Below the pieces are notes generated by a model. That model made no database searches and was not told the DNA's origin. It was given only the letters and a program-made list of their open reading frames with translations. Below are positions 8,653-17,814 of a stretch of 64,000 bases of DNA, piece by piece. Position 1 is the first letter of the stretch, and each line of letters starts with the position of its first letter. The position numbers and the translations under genes are program-made. This DNA is from Thiomicrospira cyclica ALM1 (lineage in GTDB: Bacteria; Pseudomonadota; Gammaproteobacteria; Thiomicrospirales; Thiomicrospiraceae), in NCBI RefSeq assembly GCF_000214825.1, contig NC_015581.1, positions 1,240,001-1,304,000 of the forward strand, given 5' to 3'.

Positions 8653-9591
8653 TTGTATCAAACCCCTTTAGGTCTCAAACAAGTTTTGACCACACCATTA
8701 CAACCGATCCAGTGGCCAAGGCTAACCGGCAATCAGCAGGCCTGGATCAAACGCGATGACCTTAATCACCCACGGATTCAAGGGAACAAGTGGCACAAGC
8801 TACGCCTTAATATGCTGGCGGCGCAACAAGCCGGTTGTGCCGGCTTGCTGACTTTTGGCGGCGCTCACTCGAATCACATTGCGGCCACGGCGGCAGCGGC
8901 TTACGACTATGGCATGGCGGCGACGGGCATCATTCGTGGTGATGAACTGAGCGACAATCAGCAGGCCTGGTCAGCCACCCTCAAAAATGCAGTGGCACTT
9001 GGCATGACCTTTGAGTTTGTCAGTCGTAGTCATTATCGACAACGCAATCAGGCCGACTGGATGGCGAAATGGCACGCGGTCTACCCAAACTATTACGTCA
9101 TACCGGAAGGCGGCAGTAATGATCTGGCCATCACCGCTATGGCCGATGTTATGGCACAGATTAATGACCAATGCCCAGACTGGACACATTTACTCTGTGC
9201 CGTAGGTACCGGCGCCACCCTAGCAGGCCTGGCGAAAGCCGCGCCCAATAAAACCACAATTAACAAAGCTGTATGGGGCATCGCTAGCCTAAAACAAGCC
9301 GAGCATTTAATCCCCCAAATTGAAACCTGGGTTGGACAACCACAAAGCAACTGGCGCTTATTAAGCGGCTTGGGTAACACGCCCTTTCATGGTGGTGGCT
9401 ATGGCAAAACCACCCCCGAAATAACCGCCATGCAACAACAATTCGAACAACACAACGACCTGTTACTAGACCCCATCTATAACGCTAAAGTCGTCTATGC
9501 CTTTGATCATTTGTTAGCCCACAATGCCTTCCCCGAAGATAGTCGAATCATTATTTACCACAGTGGCGGACTGCAAGGTCGCAGTGATTAA
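8653..9591 (+). CDS. PLP-dependent D-cysteine desulfhydrase / ACC deaminase family enzyme
   Basis: This fold-type II PLP enzyme of about 312 residues has WIKRDDLNHPRIQGNKWHKL, where the lysine of GNK is the expected PLP Schiff base, then LLTFGGAHSNHIAATAAAA and the phosphate loop AVGTGATLAGL. Family members release sulfide or ammonia from D-cysteine or ACC; which one acts here cannot be decided from sequence. No in-frame ATG exists near the N-terminus. TTG at 8653 with AGGTG just upstream is my choice; another TTG at 8596 would overlap the Lon-like gene. It holds three CAGGCCTG copies within 490 bases (8737, 8962, 9224), the densest group in the window. Confidence 0.85.
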   Translation: MYQTPLGLKQVLTTPLQPIQWPRLTGNQQAWIKRDDLNHPRIQGNKWHKLRLNMLAAQQAGCAGLLTFGGAHSNHIAATAAAAYDYGMAATGIIRGDELSDNQQAWSATLKNAVALGMTFEFVSRSHYRQRNQADWMAKWHAVYPNYYVIPEGGSNDLAITAMADVMAQINDQCPDWTHLLCAVGTGATLAGLAKAAPNKTTINKAVWGIASLKQAEHLIPQIETWVGQPQSNWRLLSGLGNTPFHGGGYGKTTPEITAMQQQFEQHNDLLLDPIYNAKVVYAFDHLLAHNAFPEDSRIIIYHSGGLQGRSD

Positions 9592-9624
9592 CAGGCGTTG
9601 CACAATTTTTAATCACAAAATATC

Positions 9625-9653
9625 TTGACCCGATATAAGCAAATGCTTATACT
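9625..9653 (+). promoter_or_regulatory. Sigma-70 promoter with embedded dyad for the rhodanese gene
   Basis: TTGACC (9625-9630) and TATACT (9648-9653) are separated by exactly 17 bases. The spacer and -10 contain the inverted repeat ATAAGCA-AA-TGCTTAT (9635-9650), placed so that a bound repressor would block RNA polymerase. The dyad suggests a dimeric regulator; the regulator itself is not identified. Confidence 0.7.
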
Positions 9654-9725
9654 CAACACAACAAAAAACATCGCAAGCATTTGTTTTTTAATTAACTTTA
9701 GATTATTTCAGAGAGGAACAAATCC

Positions 9726-10361
9726 ATGAAATTGAACAAAACCCTAGCAGGCCTGCTGCTTTCCGCTGGCATGATGACTTCTGCATCGGTTATGGCTAAT
9801 GCATTACCACACTCACCGTCGCTAGCGCCAGAGCGTGAATCTCACCAGATTCCGCAAGGCTTGTATATCTCCCCAGAACAAGCCTATGAAATGGTTAAGT
9901 CGGATGACAATGCTATTTTGGTCGACGTGCGTACGCCAGAAGAATGGATGTTTGTAGGTTATTCACCTCTTGCTAAAATCATGCTGCCATCAGTGATGTT
10001 TGATTACTCGCAAATGGACACGGTACAAAATATGCCTCGCTATATGCCAGCACCCAATCCAAACTGGATCGCTGACTTTGAAGATCGTCTTGCCGATTTA
10101 GACGGTAATGAAGAAACAAAGCTGATTATTATGTGTCGTTCCGCTTCCGAACGTGCCGCACCCATGGCGCGCATCTTAGATCAGTATGGCTATAAAAATG
10201 TGTACCTTCTATTAGGTGGCTTTGAAGGCGGCACTGTAAGAGAGGGTGAAAAGAAAGGCTTCCGTTTAGTTAACGGCTGGAAAAACTCTGGCATGCCATG
10301 GACCTATGACATTGATCCCGATGTGGTTTATTTCAAAAAATACGGTGTAACTTACGAATAA
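9726..10361 (+). CDS. Secreted rhodanese-domain sulfurtransferase
   Basis: The 211-residue protein begins with a signal peptide (MKLNKTLAGLLLSAG, cleavage probably after MANA near residue 26), followed by one rhodanese domain: ISPEQAYEMV, AILVDVRTPEEW, then the active-site loop CRSASERAAPMA with cysteine as the expected persulfide carrier, and VYLLLGGFEGG. The fold transfers sulfane sulfur; location in the periplasm follows from the signal peptide. GAGAGGA is the ribosome site. It is a single gene with a strong promoter (9625) and a shared terminator at its end. A sulfur-responsive role is plausible but not shown. Confidence 0.9.
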   Translation: MKLNKTLAGLLLSAGMMTSASVMANALPHSPSLAPERESHQIPQGLYISPEQAYEMVKSDDNAILVDVRTPEEWMFVGYSPLAKIMLPSVMFDYSQMDTVQNMPRYMPAPNPNWIADFEDRLADLDGNEETKLIIMCRSASERAAPMARILDQYGYKNVYLLLGGFEGGTVREGEKKGFRLVNGWKNSGMPWTYDIDPDVVYFKKYGVTYE

Positions 10362-10385
10362 GCGCTCGCTTTTTTCGTCTCCAAT

Positions 10386-10413
10386 AAAAAACCCAGCTTA
10401 CGCTGAGTTTTTT
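10386..10413. terminator. Bidirectional rho-independent terminator
   Basis: AAAAAACCCAGC-TTAC-GCTGAGTTTTTT forms a stem with A and T tracts on opposite sides, between the convergent rhodanese and tpsA genes, so it can serve both strands. Confidence 0.85.
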
Positions 10414-10433
10414 ATTAGGTAACAAACAAAACA

Positions 10434-13400
10434 CTAAATCTCATCATCATCAATTGGCTCTTGATTGGCTGTATCGACACCACTGTCCAGAATGACATCA
10501 TACTCAGGCATACTTAACTCACGCCCTGGAATGGGTGCCACAATAAGACTCGCTTCAACCGAACGACCCGCCGATTGCGCCGCTGATTGCGCCATAGCAC
10601 TGGTGGTTGTATCTGCCATATCCAGATTGGTTGTGTTGAGCGTTACAGCGTCAACTACTGCTGGACCAATAACGGTAAGAATCCCGTCTATAAACGTAAG
10701 AGAGTAGTTTGGATTGCCAGCACTAGCCAACCCAATAGCATAATTCCCAGCAGGACTATTCAAACCCGCCAGCGTGCTAAGATTTAATAATAAATTATCA
10801 TTACTGACCAAACCACGGCTGGTTCCAACACCATCTTCATCAACACTAAACGTTAAAGGTGGATTAGCTTGACCAAACAACCGAGACTGATTATCGGCTC
10901 GCACCGTAATCGGGCGGGCAGCTACGGTCAGATCAGATTCTTCAAAACTGATCTGATAGTTTGGATTTGCAGCGGTCGTTACGCCACCCTGGGTGATACG
11001 ATAAGCACCCACATGACTGAGTACCGTAGCCATCGTTGCTAACTCTCCTGTCAGCGTTTCACCATTCACGATGCCGCGACTACTGCCCTCACCATCCGCT
11101 AATACTGCAAAGGTTAATGCCGGATTCTCATCCCCATAAACTCGGCTGATCGCATCCGCTCTCACCGTAATCGGGCGGGCAGCTACGGTCAGGGTTCCGT
11201 CTTGATTAGTGACGTTGTAACCCAGTTCTTCTGCGATGGCATCCGTCCCTGATGACGCCACCACAATGCTGTGCGAGCCAGCATTCAATCGACCGTTAGT
11301 ACTACCGACGCTACCTTCTTGAAGGCTAGCTGTTCGAACGTTTAAACCGCTGGAAATATCGTCCCCATTGACAACTCCATTAATCGAGCCAATCGTCGCA
11401 AACGATAATGGCGGCAGACTATCACCGTAAATCATAGTCTGTTCAAACGTTGAAACTATAATCGTTGGTTGTTCGCGGTAGAGAACATTGACCTCATCGG
11501 CCGCCAGTGGACGGCTGTAATCCGATATCTCATTGCCATTGGTATCAAGCCCGGTGTTATAGCGGAAATTTCCCGAACCTATGCCGGCTAACTGACCCAA
11601 TCCAAGGCTACCAACGCTACCCGTGTAAATTTTAATAAACCCACCATCGCCAACGGTTATGCTGGGTAAATCTTCAAGCGATAAAAACTGATCAACAATC
11701 ACATTACCCGCTTCTGGCGTTCCGTCGCCACCACGCTCCGCACCAATACCGGCTGCAATAAATACTGCGTTCGATTCGGTGCTGTCTGTAGAAATATCAC
11801 CTGAGAGGATAATGTCGCCCAAACGCGTTGTAATCTCAATTGACCCAAAGGCATTAACTTCATTTAATGAAACCTTTCCGCCCTCCAGCCCTAATCCAGC
11901 ATTAATTTCAACCTTTGGAATGCCTCTTCCCCTATTTACTAAGTTTGACAGAGTATCCGAAAAAACAATATCTCCGTTAGCTTCAAAAAGAATGGAAAAT
12001 GCGCTGACATCCACACGGGTTGCAAACTCAATATTTCCATTTCGGCTTATAACATTGTCATTCAGACTTGATAAACCAGTACCGTTTTGAATAAAAGATC
12101 CAACATCTAAAGACTCAACACCCAAAGTTTTAAATAATCCAGCGTTTGTAATTTGCATCTCACCTAATACTAGAACTGATTCAAAGAAAGTTAATTCATT
12201 TCCATTGAATATAAAATCTTCGGATAAATCGACATTACTATCAAAAGTAGTTATTCCGCTCGCGTCCAGTTGCCTGTAGCTAGTTGCTTTAAGGCTGTCA
12301 TTAAAAGTTACGTCCGCTGAACTTATAACAATGAGGCTGCCAAATCGATCACCTTTTCCAATACTATCGCCAAAAATAATTTCACCTGTACCAGCCGAAA
12401 GTTCAAGATCATACAAAGGGGTATTTGATGTATTGTTACCCTCAATTTTTGTATTAAAAAATTGTATTGTGCCCTCGGCATTGCCAGTATCTAGCTTCAC
12501 ATTCCCACTTAACCTAAGCGTTCCAAAACTTGCAGACGTTTCCAGGTCGGCTAAATCTAGTCCACTTACATCAAATGGTTGAAAATTAATATTGCCTCCT
12601 ACCGTCGTAATATCGGCAGCTAAATTAATCCTTTTCGAACTTAAAATAACGCGTCCAGCAGACGTTATTTCAATTTCTGAAATGATCAAATCATCAATAG
12701 CAGCCAACTCTGTATCAGCTATTGACGTTTCAATACTCTCATTAACCTCTATTATGCGACCAAGCGCATCAAGTTGACCTATATTAACTAAACCCTCTAA
12801 GGTAACTTCACCAGCAGACAGAAGGGTCAATTTATGTGGACCATCAATAGTATTGAAAAACGTTATATTGCCCAAATTCTCGGAAGTTTCCGCGTCAACA
12901 ATAAAATCACCCTCCAATGTAACCGTACCTTCAAAGTCAATATTACGGCTATTGCTTTGGATCCCTGCTGTTGCCTCTGAGACAACAAGGCTATCTCTAA
13001 ACAAAATATTACCGTTTTCAGTAACCAATAAACCAGTCAACAACAAATCATTGAAATAAATCGACGGCGAACTACTACTGTTTGGCGGTAAGGTTAACGA
13101 AGCGTTATCAAGATGCATATTACTAAGGCCTGCCATTATATTAGCGCCAAAAATACCGTTAGTGATTTCTCCTTCGGTATCTACCCATAAGTTTCGCAAC
13201 GCAAACCCCTGGCCATCAAAGCTACCGGTAAAGGAGTTAGTACTGTTCCCAACCGGCACAAAACTGCCTTGGAAACTTTCGAGATCGCCCATGCCCCGCC
13301 AGTGTAGGCTTGGATTGGTCAGGGCTGGTGCTAAATCGATGTCGTTGGCCAGTGTGTAGTTGGCGTCTAAATCCATCGACATCAACTGCAGTTGATTGGC

Positions 13401-16400
13401 GTTGGTGATGGTGGTGCTGTGCTCCATGCGCAGGAAGGGGCGGGTTTCGCCGTCGATCATGAACCACACGTTATCGAAGTCGAAGCCGGTGTAGGTGTCT
13501 TGGGTGTAGGCGTCTACAGTACCCGTTAAACTACGAATAGCCGTTACACCAGTCTGACTTCCATCTCCTACACCGCTCGACTGGCCGGTTGTGTCTTGGT
13601 CGAAGAATGCGTTTGTAATCGAAAAGGATTGATTTGATTGAAACTCGTTACCCAATATGCCACCAACAGCACCAGAACCAGTTCGTGTCACCTTACCTGT
13701 CGCATAGACATTTTCGATACTTGAATCATTACGTGCAACACCGATTAGCCCCCCAACATTATTACTTCCTGTTACAGACCCTATTGCGTAGGCGTTTACT
13801 AAATTACCCTTAAACATATCACCAACAAGCCCACCGACGTTATCTTTACCTGTAACCTCTACAGTTGAAATAACATTTTCAATGCTTGCTCCCACGGCAC
13901 TTGAATCTATTGCGCCAACCAATCCACCAACAAAATCTGAAGTACCCACAACACTGCCAGAAACCTCAATACCTGTAATATTAACCGCACCATCAATATA
14001 GCCAATCAAACCACCAATGTAGGAACTACCACTAATTTCACCTAAAACCGTTATATTGGAAAAGTCGCTTGTCCCTTTTGCGGTACCTGCAATGCTGCCT
14101 ACAAAGAATGCTCCGGAAATGTCTACGCCAATAAGACCAAGATTGCTGATATTGACATTCTCAGCAACGCCAAACAAGCCAACGTCGCTTAGTGTTGGTC
14201 GGTGAATGGTAAGGTTGCTGATACTATGGTCTAAACCGTCTAGTCTTCCGGTAAAGGGATTATCAATGTCACCCACCGGCACAAAACTGCCTTGGAAACT
14301 TTCGAGATCGCCCATGCCGCGCCAGTGTAGGCTTGGATTGGTCAGGGCTGGTGCTAAATCGATGTCGTTGGCCAGTGTGTAATTGGCATCTAAATCCATC
14401 GCCATCAACTGCAGTTGATTGGCGTTGGTGATGGTGGTGCTGTGCTCCATGCGCAGGAAGGGGCGGGTTTCGCCGTCGATCATGAACCAGACTTTATCGA
14501 AGTCGAAGCCGGTGTAGGTGTCTTGGGTGTAGGCGTCTACAGTACCCGTTAAACTACGAATAGCCGTTACACCAGCACCACTTCCAGTACCTACACCACT
14601 CGACCGGCCGGTGGTGTCTTGATCCCAAAACGTATTGGTAAACGTAGAACTATTTCTCGGATTATTGCCAGCAAAACCACCGTTGAAAGAACCAGTATCA
14701 ACAACGACCTTCCCAGTCGAAAAGGTGTTGTTAAAAGTACTGTCTATTGCGGTACCCACAAAGCCACCGATGAAAGAACCAGTAGCAACAACGATCTTCC
14801 CAGTTGAAAAGGTGTTGTTAAAAGTACTGTCTATTGCGCTACCCACAAAGCCACCGATGAAACTTGTATCACCAACGACCTTCCCAGTCGAAAACGTGTT
14901 GGTAAAACTACTATCCATTGCGCGACCCACAAAGCCACCAACCGATTGACCAAGTTGACTTCCATTTATATTTCCTGACACGCTAAGGTTAGTAAACTCG
15001 CTGTTATTTAAGCTCCTACCAACAAGCCCACCTACAAAGCTTGTTCCGGAAATGTCTACGCCAATAAGACCAAGATTGCTGATATTGACATTCTCAGCAA
15101 CGCCAAACAAGCCAACGTCGCTTAGTGTTGGCCTATTAATGGTTAAATTAGAAATCGTACTACCTTGCCCATCAAAACTACCGGTAAAGGCATTAGTACT
15201 GTTCCCAACCGGCACAAAACTGCCTTGGAATGCATCATCGTCCAGAGTGCCGCGCCAGTGTAGGCTGGGATTGGTCAGGGCTGGTGCTAAATCGATGTCG
15301 TTGGCCAGTGTGTAATTGGCGTCTAAATCCATCGCCATCAACTGCAGTTGGTTGGCGTTGGTGATGGTGGTGCTGTGCTCCATGCGCAAGAAGGGGCGGG
15401 TTTCGCCGTCGATCATGAACCAGACATTGTCAAAATCGAAGCCGGTGTAGGTGGCTTGGGTGTAGGCGTCTACCGTATTCGTTAAACTGCGAATACCGGT
15501 TACACCAGTCTGATTTCCATCTCCTACACCGCTCGACTGGGCGGTGGTGTCTTGGTCGAAGAATGCGTTTGTAATCGAAAAGGATGGATTTGATTGAAAC
15601 TTGTTACCCAATATGCCACCAACAGCACCAGAACCAGTTCGTGTCACCTTACCTGTCGCATAGACATTTTCGATACTTGAATCATTACGTGCAACACCGA
15701 TTAGCCCCCCAACATTATTACTTCCTGTTACAGACCCTATTGCGTAGGCGTTTACTAAATTACCCCTAAACATATCACCAACAAGCCCACCGACGTTATC
15801 TTTACCTGTAACCTCTACAGTTGAAATAACATTTTCAATGCTTGCTCCCACGGCATTTGAATCTATTCGACCAACCAATCCACCAATAAAATTAAAGCTG
15901 GCTTCAACATTGCCCGTAATATTAACATTATAAATTTGACCATCAACTCCAGACAAAAACCCAACAAGACCACCTACATAGTCACCTCCGGTAATGTTAA
16001 TTTCAGAGAGAGTGAAGTTCCGAAAACTTGAACCATCAACCCTTCCAAAAAAACCGACATCATCAGTTGTTGGCCTATTAACGGTTAAATTGGAAATCGT
16101 ATGGCCTAGGCCTTCAAAATTACCGGTAAATCTAGAACCAGCACTACTCCCAATTGGCTGCCAGCCATCGCCGTCATTCCAATCTTTGGTTGCACTGGCA
16201 TCGATAGAAGCTCCCAGTGCGTAATTGCGGTTTAAATTGCCCTGCATGCCTTGAAGGCTCACGCCGTTTTTACTGCCCTCAGCGCCCAATGCGGTAATGA
16301 CTTGGTAAACAATCTCGCTGCCACTACTGCCGAGTTTTGTAGTGAAATTTAAACCACCTGGTAAACTGACCGGCGCATTAATGCGATAAAAGGCTTCTTG

Positions 16401-17804
16401 CCCCCCAATGACACCATTAGCCGCACCCTGGCCATATTGCAAGACGAGCTTGCCAGTAGCACCTTCACTGGTGATGGACGCATTAATTTCAATGTTGCGA
16501 TCCGCATTAAGGATCAGGGTATTATTAGTTGACCAAGCCAATGGCGCATTAACAAAGATATCGCCATTGCCATCACCGGATGATGCCGTGGTGATGGTGA
16601 CGTTACTCGAGGTCAGTGCGGTATTAATCGTTTCATTGTGAATATTACTGCTTGTTGGGTTATCCGCGTTGCTATTGGTTGCTGGATCCCCGGTAAGACC
16701 ACCCTGGTCAGAGCCATCAACAATATAAATATCGGTGGGATCAATCAACCATTCCCCCGTTTGTCCTTGGGGTGCTTGGGTTGTTACCACCAGGTCTGGT
16801 GCTATCTGCACATTCGCCGCACTGGTTTCGATAAAACCACCATCACCGCCATTGGGTGCGCTGGCATCCAGCGTGCCTGCCACATCGATGCGCCCATTTT
16901 GCATATCGCCCATCAGATAAATTTCACCCGACTCACCAGTTGCCAGGGTTTGCGCTTCAATAATGCCCGTTTGGTTAATCACGCGCGTCATTAATTCGTT
17001 GGTTGCACTGGCGGTTAAATAAACGTAACCACCGTCTGCTTTAATGGCGCCGCCCTGCTCAATCAGGGCATCTAACGCCCCTTCGTTAACACGAATCTTA
17101 ACCGGCCCACCAAAATCGAGTGTTACGTTGCTACCCGCAGCCATTAAAACCTGACCTGCCGGCGCCTTAATTTCGCCCGTGTTAACAATCTTTGCCGCAA
17201 TCATCGCTACATAGCCATTTTGATGCGTATTGATATTGCCTTGATTGATAATTGCTTGTGCACTATTCCCAGAAAACTGGTAATTGCCGGCCATAAAATC
17301 ATCCACCCGAATATCCAATGTGGACGCCACAATCCCCCCTACGTTCACCTGTGCCGAGGAGGTAAAGGTAATGCCGTTAGGGTTGACCAAAAACACCTGG
17401 CCATTGGCATTGAGTGCACCCTGGATAATCGAGGGATCGGCACCCATCACGCGATTAAGTGCAACGGCATCGGCGCCGGGCTGGTTAAACGTGACCGTGT
17501 GACCCGGGGCGATATTGAATGTTTGCCAGTCAATTGCGGCTTTGTTTGAGGTTTGATTGATCACCACCTGCTTTGATTGCGTTTGGATCTGTGCGCTACC
17601 GGCTACAACCTGACCGTCGGTCGGCAAACTGGTGGAGCTCGCGAGTAGATTCTGATGAAAAACGAGCAAGCTGCTGGCTGCTAAGGCACTGATTCGAGCC
17701 GCCCGACGCTGTGTTTTTGTTTTCTTTTTGGCCTTACCTACTTCAGATACAGCTTGCCATACGCCTTTTATGTGATTAAACACGACACGATAGATATGGT
17801 TCAT
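10434..17804 (-). CDS. TpsA two-partner-secretion exoprotein (filamentous haemagglutinin-like, GLUG and MBG/YDG repeats)
   Basis: The 2456-residue product is a TPS exoprotein. The ATG at 17804 has a perfect AAGGAG and starts an extended signal peptide (MNHIYRVVFNHIKGVWQAVSE, then a KAKKKTKTQRR stretch and a hydrophobic core). The haemagglutination activity domain follows, with NPNGITFTSSAQVNVGG near residue 150. Residues about 560-1560 are GLUG-like repeats (VGGLVG, IGGFVG) broken by recurring FQGSFVPVG and YTQDTYTGFDFD blocks. A long beta-helix-like region follows, and the last 400 residues hold MBG/YDG-type repeats (ITVRAD....YGDENPALTF). The C-terminus is acidic (IDDDEI). No toxin domain or anchor is visible, so an adhesin or shed surface fibre is likeliest. 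It is co-transcribed with tpsB. No CAGGCCTG occurs in it. Confidence 0.92.
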   Translation of the reverse strand: MNHIYRVVFNHIKGVWQAVSEVGKAKKKTKTQRRAARISALAASSLLVFHQNLLASSTSLPTDGQVVAGSAQIQTQSKQVVINQTSNKAAIDWQTFNIAPGHTVTFNQPGADAVALNRVMGADPSIIQGALNANGQVFLVNPNGITFTSSAQVNVGGIVASTLDIRVDDFMAGNYQFSGNSAQAIINQGNINTHQNGYVAMIAAKIVNTGEIKAPAGQVLMAAGSNVTLDFGGPVKIRVNEGALDALIEQGGAIKADGGYVYLTASATNELMTRVINQTGIIEAQTLATGESGEIYLMGDMQNGRIDVAGTLDASAPNGGDGGFIETSAANVQIAPDLVVTTQAPQGQTGEWLIDPTDIYIVDGSDQGGLTGDPATNSNADNPTSSNIHNETINTALTSSNVTITTASSGDGNGDIFVNAPLAWSTNNTLILNADRNIEINASITSEGATGKLVLQYGQGAANGVIGGQEAFYRINAPVSLPGGLNFTTKLGSSGSEIVYQVITALGAEGSKNGVSLQGMQGNLNRNYALGASIDASATKDWNDGDGWQPIGSSAGSRFTGNFEGLGHTISNLTVNRPTTDDVGFFGRVDGSSFRNFTLSEINITGGDYVGGLVGFLSGVDGQIYNVNITGNVEASFNFIGGLVGRIDSNAVGASIENVISTVEVTGKDNVGGLVGDMFRGNLVNAYAIGSVTGSNNVGGLIGVARNDSSIENVYATGKVTRTGSGAVGGILGNKFQSNPSFSITNAFFDQDTTAQSSGVGDGNQTGVTGIRSLTNTVDAYTQATYTGFDFDNVWFMIDGETRPFLRMEHSTTITNANQLQLMAMDLDANYTLANDIDLAPALTNPSLHWRGTLDDDAFQGSFVPVGNSTNAFTGSFDGQGSTISNLTINRPTLSDVGLFGVAENVNISNLGLIGVDISGTSFVGGLVGRSLNNSEFTNLSVSGNINGSQLGQSVGGFVGRAMDSSFTNTFSTGKVVGDTSFIGGFVGSAIDSTFNNTFSTGKIVVATGSFIGGFVGTAIDSTFNNTFSTGKVVVDTGSFNGGFAGNNPRNSSTFTNTFWDQDTTGRSSGVGTGSGAGVTAIRSLTGTVDAYTQDTYTGFDFDKVWFMIDGETRPFLRMEHSTTITNANQLQLMAMDLDANYTLANDIDLAPALTNPSLHWRGMGDLESFQGSFVPVGDIDNPFTGRLDGLDHSISNLTIHRPTLSDVGLFGVAENVNISNLGLIGVDISGAFFVGSIAGTAKGTSDFSNITVLGEISGSSYIGGLIGYIDGAVNITGIEVSGSVVGTSDFVGGLVGAIDSSAVGASIENVISTVEVTGKDNVGGLVGDMFKGNLVNAYAIGSVTGSNNVGGLIGVARNDSSIENVYATGKVTRTGSGAVGGILGNEFQSNQSFSITNAFFDQDTTGQSSGVGDGSQTGVTAIRSLTGTVDAYTQDTYTGFDFDNVWFMIDGETRPFLRMEHSTTITNANQLQLMSMDLDANYTLANDIDLAPALTNPSLHWRGMGDLESFQGSFVPVGNSTNSFTGSFDGQGFALRNLWVDTEGEITNGIFGANIMAGLSNMHLDNASLTLPPNSSSSPSIYFNDLLLTGLLVTENGNILFRDSLVVSEATAGIQSNSRNIDFEGTVTLEGDFIVDAETSENLGNITFFNTIDGPHKLTLLSAGEVTLEGLVNIGQLDALGRIIEVNESIETSIADTELAAIDDLIISEIEITSAGRVILSSKRINLAADITTVGGNINFQPFDVSGLDLADLETSASFGTLRLSGNVKLDTGNAEGTIQFFNTKIEGNNTSNTPLYDLELSAGTGEIIFGDSIGKGDRFGSLIVISSADVTFNDSLKATSYRQLDASGITTFDSNVDLSEDFIFNGNELTFFESVLVLGEMQITNAGLFKTLGVESLDVGSFIQNGTGLSSLNDNVISRNGNIEFATRVDVSAFSILFEANGDIVFSDTLSNLVNRGRGIPKVEINAGLGLEGGKVSLNEVNAFGSIEITTRLGDIILSGDISTDSTESNAVFIAAGIGAERGGDGTPEAGNVIVDQFLSLEDLPSITVGDGGFIKIYTGSVGSLGLGQLAGIGSGNFRYNTGLDTNGNEISDYSRPLAADEVNVLYREQPTIIVSTFEQTMIYGDSLPPLSFATIGSINGVVNGDDISSGLNVRTASLQEGSVGSTNGRLNAGSHSIVVASSGTDAIAEELGYNVTNQDGTLTVAARPITVRADAISRVYGDENPALTFAVLADGEGSSRGIVNGETLTGELATMATVLSHVGAYRITQGGVTTAANPNYQISFEESDLTVAARPITVRADNQSRLFGQANPPLTFSVDEDGVGTSRGLVSNDNLLLNLSTLAGLNSPAGNYAIGLASAGNPNYSLTFIDGILTVIGPAVVDAVTLNTTNLDMADTTTSAMAQSAAQSAGRSVEASLIVAPIPGRELSMPEYDVILDSGVDTANQEPIDDDEI
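13252..13620. repeat. Intragenic repeat block of tpsA, copy 1
   Basis: About 365 bp encoding FQGSFVPVG... through the DQDTT segment. It is nearly identical to 14275-14640 and 15208-15575. The sequence beyond it, to about 13915, is also nearly identical to the stretch ending near 15873. Confidence 0.85.
14275..14640. repeat. Intragenic repeat block of tpsA, copy 2
   Basis: Second near-identical copy of the 365-bp block, 1.02 kb from copy 1. A further shared stretch (14128-14200 matching 15060-15131) precedes the neighbouring copy, showing that larger segments were duplicated. Confidence 0.85.
14674..14931. repeat. Short tandem repeats in tpsA (87, 87, 84 bp)
   Basis: Three head-to-tail units of 29, 29 and 28 codons encode FNNTFSTGK..V.TGSFIGGFVG-type GLUG repeats. 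The third unit in + strand order has lost one codon, so slippage keeps the frame. Confidence 0.85.
15208..15575. repeat. Intragenic repeat block of tpsA, copy 3
   Basis: Third near-identical copy of the 365-bp block, 0.93 kb from copy 2. With its downstream neighbour it matches copy 1 and its neighbour over roughly 650 bp. Confidence 0.85.
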
Positions 17805-17814
17805 GACTCGCTCC

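Noticed and set aside
13252-15575. CRISPR array or insertion-element duplication in tpsA
   Set aside because: Repeats are in-frame parts of one protein, irregularly spaced, with no spacers, terminal repeats or transposase.
10434-17804. Absence of CAGGCCTG from tpsA as proof of gene transfer
   Set aside because: About three copies would be expected and none is found, but other stretches of 5-6 kb of core genes also lack it, so the absence is not significant.
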